A stretch of 64,000 nucleotides of DNA from Terfezia claveryi (taxonomy: Eukaryota; Ascomycota; Pezizomycetes; Pezizales; Pezizaceae), in contig WHUX01000011.1 of the NCBI GenBank assembly GCA_015179025.1, forward strand, positions 620,001-684,000, in the 5' to 3' direction. Positions 58,815 to 64,000 of the stretch are shown one piece after another. Made by a program: the position numbers and the translations under genes. The notes below the pieces were generated by a model. That model had not been told where the DNA came from. It was given only the letters and a program-made list of their open reading frames with translations, and did no database searches. The first letter of the stretch is position 1. Each line of letters begins with the position of its first letter.

Positions 58815-60443
58815 CTATGATAACCAATAGGCGGTGAGGCTGGGCTGGCTTGAGGGATGGGGAACTTGCGGTTGTATGACCCTCGCGAAATAGGAGCGCA
58901 GAAAGTGCTCGTGCGTGGATATGTCAAAAGTCCCTCTCAAGCAAGTTTCTACCACAGTGGCATATGTGTTGCTGATTATATTGCCAGTTTGTAGCAGAAG
59001 ACTGTCAGCATGCCATGCAGGTTGCCGTGCAAGTTGTTCGACGGGTGCCTTTCTTTGGATCAGTTGACCGGTGCCGACTTCATGGAGCAGTAGGCCTAAA
59101 GAGAATACGTTTGCCGATACATCCAGGGCGCTGTTCTTAAAGATATCAAATGGGGTACTGAGATCCCCATTCTCGCATATATCTTGTCCAAGAACTTTCA
59201 ATGAACAGTACTTCTTTCCTTCATAATGCTCCTTCCCCCAAGTCACATGATGGCTGCATAGCTTTGTCAACCACCCTGTTTCATGGAGATTCATAACAGT
59301 CACGGCGAGAAGATATGCCAGCTCCAACCGGTCCCGTATAGGAAACTTCTGGAAGGCATCGATGCCACCTAAGGTTTCCAGCTCTTCAAAAAAGTGCGCC
59401 AGGGGGCGTTTTGGCACCTGCATACAGCGGTGGCTGAACTCCTCACCTTTATCGGCAAACATAGTGTGGAAGATGAGCTTAGGGGTACCCAATTCTGGTG
59501 AAAGGCGGTAAATGGCTCGGATACTATCGCCATGGGGGGCTTGCGACAGAGACGCCTGAAATAAGTGTGTGATGGCTTGGTATTCGATCGCACTTGCCTC
59601 TCCGATGCTCATCTCAACACTAGAATGCACAGTTTTGTCGTCAAACTCCACCACTGTATGGAGATTTGGTGACAAGTCGTCGTTAGGCTTGGGTCCATCA
59701 CCATGTGGTTCCTTGACGGTAAGACTCAGTGGGAATTTCACAGTGTCCTCCATCAGAGCTTTAGAAGTTGCGAGGGTAAACGTTTCTTTCCCGATAAAGC
59801 ATCGACGAAGTTTCAACTCCATCTCAGCAATAGTAGGGATAGACAACGTTTTCAGAATCGTTGAGGAGGCCCTCCGCACGTTCCGCACGTTTTCTATTTC
59901 TTGGATCTCCTGTATCGTGTTCTTGACTGCAGTTTTGGACAAATCTCCGGGTTTGAACGAAGGATGCCTTTCCAGGAACATTGCTTTAGCATCAGATTGT
60001 AGAGCATACAGTTGCAGTCTAATTGATTCATTGATGGACTCAAATTCCTTCTTTCCAGAAAATGCAAAAAGAAATTTCTTCAGAAACTTAAACTTTCTCT
60101 TATTCTTGAACTGTGAAAGCTCCGAGCTGTATTGCCTCTGTAGCTCCGCGCATCGCTTTGTCAGGCGACGAATGGATTCCAAATGCCCAGTTATCGTCGT
60201 TTTGCCTTCTGGTCCCCACAGATTTTCCATATAGTCGTATTCACCTGGGCTGATTCTCCAGAATTCCATCCACACCATAAAAATGTACTTATGACGAGCG
60301 AACCACGCCTCCGCGCTGTCCACATCATCAGAAGCCTCCTGGTAATTTTTGGCCAGCTCCGCAACGATACTGGTCGTTTTAATGGCCAATTCGAGGAATG
60401 CTAAAATGGAGGCTGCTAGGCCCGCAATTGAAACTGGGTCCAT
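58815..60443 (-). CDS. HeLo-like N-domain plus DUF7580 pseudokinase-like protein
   Basis: Single-exon protein of 542 residues. It opens MDPVSIAGLAASILAFLELA followed by IKTTSIVAELAKNYQEASDD, the pattern of HeLo-like N-terminal domains that in fungal incompatibility proteins form membrane-attacking helix bundles. The C-terminal half has a degenerate kinase C-lobe, as in DUF7580 proteins: RLELAYLLAVTVMNLHETGW (helix and HxD-loop position without an HRD motif) and VFSLGLLLHEVGTGQLI. No catalytic aspartates or glycine loop are present, so it is probably a non-catalytic sensor or adaptor. The central region (about 200-330) is variable. It is divergent from a second HeLo-like gene, 724 bp away. Family assignments are from recognition of motifs, not a search. 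Confidence 0.8.
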   Translation of the reverse strand: MDPVSIAGLAASILAFLELAIKTTSIVAELAKNYQEASDDVDSAEAWFARHKYIFMVWMEFWRISPGEYDYMENLWGPEGKTTITGHLESIRRLTKRCAELQRQYSSELSQFKNKRKFKFLKKFLFAFSGKKEFESINESIRLQLYALQSDAKAMFLERHPSFKPGDLSKTAVKNTIQEIQEIENVRNVRRASSTILKTLSIPTIAEMELKLRRCFIGKETFTLATSKALMEDTVKFPLSLTVKEPHGDGPKPNDDLSPNLHTVVEFDDKTVHSSVEMSIGEASAIEYQAITHLFQASLSQAPHGDSIRAIYRLSPELGTPKLIFHTMFADKGEEFSHRCMQVPKRPLAHFFEELETLGGIDAFQKFPIRDRLELAYLLAVTVMNLHETGWLTKLCSHHVTWGKEHYEGKKYCSLKVLGQDICENGDLSTPFDIFKNSALDVSANVFSLGLLLHEVGTGQLIQRKAPVEQLARQPAWHADSLLLQTGNIISNTYATVVETCLRGTFDISTHEHFLRSYFARVIQPQVPHPSSQPSLTAYWLS

Positions 60444-61167
60444 GGTGGATTGAAATTGAGGATCTTGGCTATTAACAAATAACAGAGCGGGTCAAATACT
60501 TTATCTACCCCAGACACAGTGAACCTGAAGCACGAGATGCTGAGTGCGAGGCTGTGGGACGATAGATATATGTATGCATGCACCAACGCAATACCCGGTA
60601 AGCACAGTACAGAGGTCATTTTCTGGGGCTGTTTGGATTCTTTCTCAGGACACTGATTGATTCCCCTGACATACTGAGCAATCAGTGAGGGGGATCAAAA
60701 TCTGAATTATAGTTGTGTATCTTTTGTGCACAAACAGTCAAGCTCGGAAAGTGGTGAGTTTTTGATATTAAAAAGACCATAGACACACTGACCTCGGTAT
60801 GTATGATTGATTCCAATTCTCTGATAACCCCTCGTTCCAGCCCCTTAACTCTGCCAGGATTGTTACCATGCAACAGTTGGTATTTTTGTACTTGTATAAC
60901 ATTTTTGTTACAGCTGAGAGTAAGTGGGAGTACTTTAACATAGCCTCGATCGACACATGACCACTCTAAAACAAATGAATAGTCCTGCTGAGAAACACGC
61001 ATGATACAGACCTAGAGGGAATCAAGAGCCAGAAGCTTAAGGCTGTCAGGCTTTAGTCTCTTGCCTATCAGGCCTCCATTCTTTCTATGCTTGATGCAGC
61101 AAAGATCTGAAAGGGTCGAATATCCTTCAAAAGTGCCCACAGCCGCAAATCCACCTACCCAACCTTC
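60444..61167. promoter_or_regulatory. Shared divergent promoter of the two HeLo-like genes
   Basis: The 724 bp between the two start codons suggests possible co-regulation. The open frames inside it (for example 60682-61002 minus) show no family pattern. Confidence 0.45.
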
Positions 61168-64000
61168 ATGCCAGAGTTTGCTCCCATCACGATCCCCAAA
61201 GAAAGCGCTCCTGAGAATTACCGCAGCTGCGTAGCACCTAAAATGGGTTTTGACACCGAAATCAGAGGAAGACTTTCTACGGGATCTCACGATAGTCCTG
61301 TAGTGAGGGGAAATGTTAATAAAGCAGCCACGGAGGCATTGCCTGAAGACCCGCTGACACGCATCTATGAGTTGTGTATTGACGGATATAAACTGCTACT
61401 TACTGGTACACTAGTTACAAATGAGATTCATTCAAGTCTGGATAACGAATATGTCCGCCTTCAGCTATGGGGCATAGATACTGGAATCCTCAAGGGAAAA
61501 CTGGGTGTTCTTCGTGCGCACCCCCTTTACCAAACCGCTGGATTCATATTGCAGAAGATTCTGCGGCGCCTTCTCCGGCTTGGGGACGCGTATCCCACCG
61601 ATGATGCTGCTCAAGCTACCTGGCTACAGCGAGCCTCCGAATATATCTTGGAGGTGCCGTCCCATTTTCAAGCAACCCGTGGTGAGGAAGACACCAGTGG
61701 CAAGCCACCAGAGGAGAAAGATCATTCTCTCACAGTAGAGCAGAAAGTTCAGAGACTACATAATGCGTTTTGGGCTGAAATGGAAGAGCACAAAGCACCT
61801 CGAGGACAAGCTACTGCGCATAATGTTAGCATGGAAGATCGTTCTAAGCAAGACCAAGCTGTGGAAGGCTTTGAGGGAACTGGTTCGGGCATAGAGCTGG
61901 ATACCGGATCTCCTATTTATCCGTCTGATTCTGCTTCGCAAAGTGGCATCCATGAATCACAAGTAGCTGAAAGTACATCTATTGCAAAACTAGAAACGGA
62001 AAAACCTAGCTCCACAGTTTTGAGCTCTGGAAACGACTCAAGCTCTTCCTCTGTGTCCAGCATAGTTGTACTGAAGGTTGTGGAAGCGCTGACAGTATTC
62101 AACAACTGCCTTTTCTCAATCGTCAAGGAGATGGATATGGCAATGGCAGACTATGGGAAAGGGTCCTTGTCAGAACTCTACGCGGCCGTGAAAGTGAAAG
62201 TAGGTGAAACGGCAACCGCAGGGAAAGCTCCATCTATCAGAGCCGAAGATAGTACAAATCCAGAGGAAAGCAATATAAAGGCCACTGTGGATATTGACAA
62301 ATGGAGCGTGGAGCCATCATCACCGCCGAATCCAACATCTACTGTTGAACGCAGTCAAAAAAGCAACTATGGGCAAGTACATAGTACTCCCAATAATCCA
62401 AGCCAAAGGGGCGTGAATCCACCAGAACCTCCCTGGCACCCACCGAATATAACTGCATCTCCCAATTTTCCTTTATCACCACCACCTCCTTCCGTTTCAG
62501 AAACACTGCAAGTTCCCCAGCCTAATGCCCAAGGGAAGTCCGAGAGCAAACAGGCCTTACCCCCCAAAGTGTCAGATAAAACAAACCAAGGTGCACCGCC
62601 AGAGAAACGACAGCAGTACACACAAGATTCCACTGTTGCACCAACATCGCCTTCTCCCAGTGAACAATCAAACTTTGAGACTATCTTCAGCAGGGAGAAA
62701 ATTGTGGCTGCGGCGATGACAAATGACAATTCTCTTTTTGATTTAATGCATACTTATGCAGATATGGGTCACGATACTACAGGTATGGCAGTGCTTTCAT
62801 GGAGACTATCTTTGCATGAGCCCTGACAATTAACCTTTACATCAGATGTCGGGTTTGGACTCTTCTGTGAAAAGTACCAGGAGGTGGTCTCAGTGCCCTT
62901 GAAGCAGCCATGGCTGTCATTGGATCTTGCGATGTGTATGTGGAAAAATGCGTCCAGGGTCATTAGGGATAAATTTAAAGAGTTGGCAAAGGTTCACCAC
63001 ATTCAATTTTGATACAGTTCAGCAGATTCTGACCTCTCATAGAATAAACTCCAGGATCTGAAGAGGATTGACGACGAAATTAATTACAGAGCCAGTCTCG
63101 AACCAGCTGCAGCAGTCTGCACTGCCTATCCATTGCCTGTCCTCCCTAAAGAATCTTCGCATCAAAGAGCAATTGAATATTCTGCAAGGACAAAACAATC
63201 AACTCCAGCCCCAGTGTATGGGGAGACGAGGCTAGTGTACACAGGAGCTCGAGATCGACGTTATCCCTGGTCCAAAACCGGCAGCAACTCTCGCGATTGT
63301 CAGGGCTCTCCCCCGCCTCCAAACATGGCGGATTTCGTTTATGAGATTACAGCACCGACAAGCCCTAATGGATCTCCAAATCGAGGAGGGGGAGGTGGGG
63401 TAAGAAACACAATGTATGCCGGCGGTGATGACAGAGGAAATAATCATTATGACGACCGCTCGCACCCTTCTGCAGGTCGCTCGAACCCGATAAATGAGCA
63501 TCGTAGGGCCGCTAGTGTGCACGTTTGCGATAGCAGAGATAGGAGGGATCGAAGCCGGCCCCAATCAACTTCCCATGGTGGTAGTTCTCGTCGTCCGGCA
63601 AGATCAGTCCGCTCATCTAGAAGCCGTGCAAGTGCACATGGCGGTTATCATTACTCAAGCTCTTCAGACTCTTCCGATGTGTATGCTACGAGATCAAGCT
63701 CGAGGAAACGCAGCTCCTCAGGACATAACGAATCTCATGACCATTATAGGGAATCAGATGATGATTATGATAATGATGATTATAACTTCTACCCCTCCCA
63801 CGTTCAGAAACAATCTTCTAACAATTCGACAATGGCCCCTTGGACAGCCCCAATTCCAAACCCTATACCGCCGAACCCTGCACCGCCGAACCCTGCACCG
63901 CAGAACCCTGCACCGCCGAACCCTGCACCGCTGAACCCCGCCCCACCGACTTTTCCTTCTTCCCCTCCTCTTCCTCACCCTTTTGACCATAGTTCTCGCC
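61168..64000 (+). CDS. HeLo-domain protein with long disordered tail, truncated by window end
   Basis: Exons are 61168-62782, 62846-62991 and 63043 to beyond 64000, with consistent phases. After about 50 residues the HeLo-like block reads IYELCIDGYKLLLTGTLVTN, then EIHSSLDNEYVRLQLWGIDT and GKLGVLRAHPLYQTAGFILQ, close to the prion-inhibition and propagation HeLo pattern (an N-terminal helix, then a YxxxxxRLxxWG-type motif). A second helical unit lies near VLKVVEALTVFNNCLFSIVK. Proline-rich linkers follow, then an ordered island (FGLFCEKYQEVVSVPLKQPW to VIRDKFKELAK) and a histidine-, serine- and arginine-rich tail ending in NPAPP repeats. The start ATG could instead be the internal MGFDTEIRG. 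The tail continues past the window. Confidence 0.78.
63856..63945 (+). repeat. 15-bp tandem repeat encoding NPAPP units
   Basis: About six imperfect copies of the 15-bp unit CCGCCGAACCCTGCA inside the last exon of the HeLo-domain gene, in frame. This is a coding minisatellite that can vary in copy number. Confidence 0.8.

Overview
The window is nuclear DNA of a filamentous ascomycete (Pezizomycotina-type). The evidence is about two dozen spliced protein genes with many short introns (mostly 50-110 nt, GTRNGT donors, frequent CTAAC/CTAAT branch sites), compact intergenic spaces, and a set of conserved eukaryotic housekeeping genes plus fungus-restricted families (DUF3602/Par32-like, DUF6604, HeLo/DUF7580). 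I cannot name the species. I found no tRNA, rRNA, CRISPR array or intact transposon.

Layout. 1-1000: a broken UTP23 copy. 1000-2581: gene-free. 2582-12534: SDC1 (COMPASS), RPS13, a FUN30-type remodeller, VMA21, PPE1 and a GRGG-repeat DUF3602 protein. 12535-15678: a 3 kb gene-poor stretch. 15679-29152: a 93-residue unknown protein, NOP14, ARPC2, FAN1 nuclease, U2AF large subunit and VTA1. 29655-33866: a penta-EF-hand protein, a ChaC gamma-glutamylcyclotransferase and a glycine-rich RRM protein. 33867-35497: a gene-poor island dense in a short dispersed motif (TAGTCTGGTTGGCAC and its complement). 35498-42443: an unrecognised gene, a DUF6604 protein and a membrane-anchored helical-repeat protein. 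43146-57737: BRR2, an ENV7/STK16-type kinase, a methyltransferase, a small basic unknown and RCL1. 58815-64000: two divergent genes with HeLo-like N-terminal regions, the second running off the window end.

Functional themes. Ribosome biogenesis is represented by the UTP23 relic, NOP14, RCL1 and RPS13. Splicing is represented by BRR2 and U2AF. Chromatin and DNA repair are represented by SDC1, the FUN30-like protein and FAN1. Endomembrane function is represented by VMA21, VTA1, ENV7 and the PEF protein. The neighbours are otherwise functionally mixed, as is normal in such genomes. The HeLo pair at the right end is the best candidate for an accessory, self/non-self-recognition-like locus.

Quality note. 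BRR2 and RCL1 read correctly only if one extra base is assumed in a mononucleotide run (T5 and C6), and a G6 run in the DUF6604 gene behaves similarly. The consensus may therefore under-call some homopolymers. This cannot explain the UTP23 relic, which also lacks a large internal piece and has three in-frame stops.
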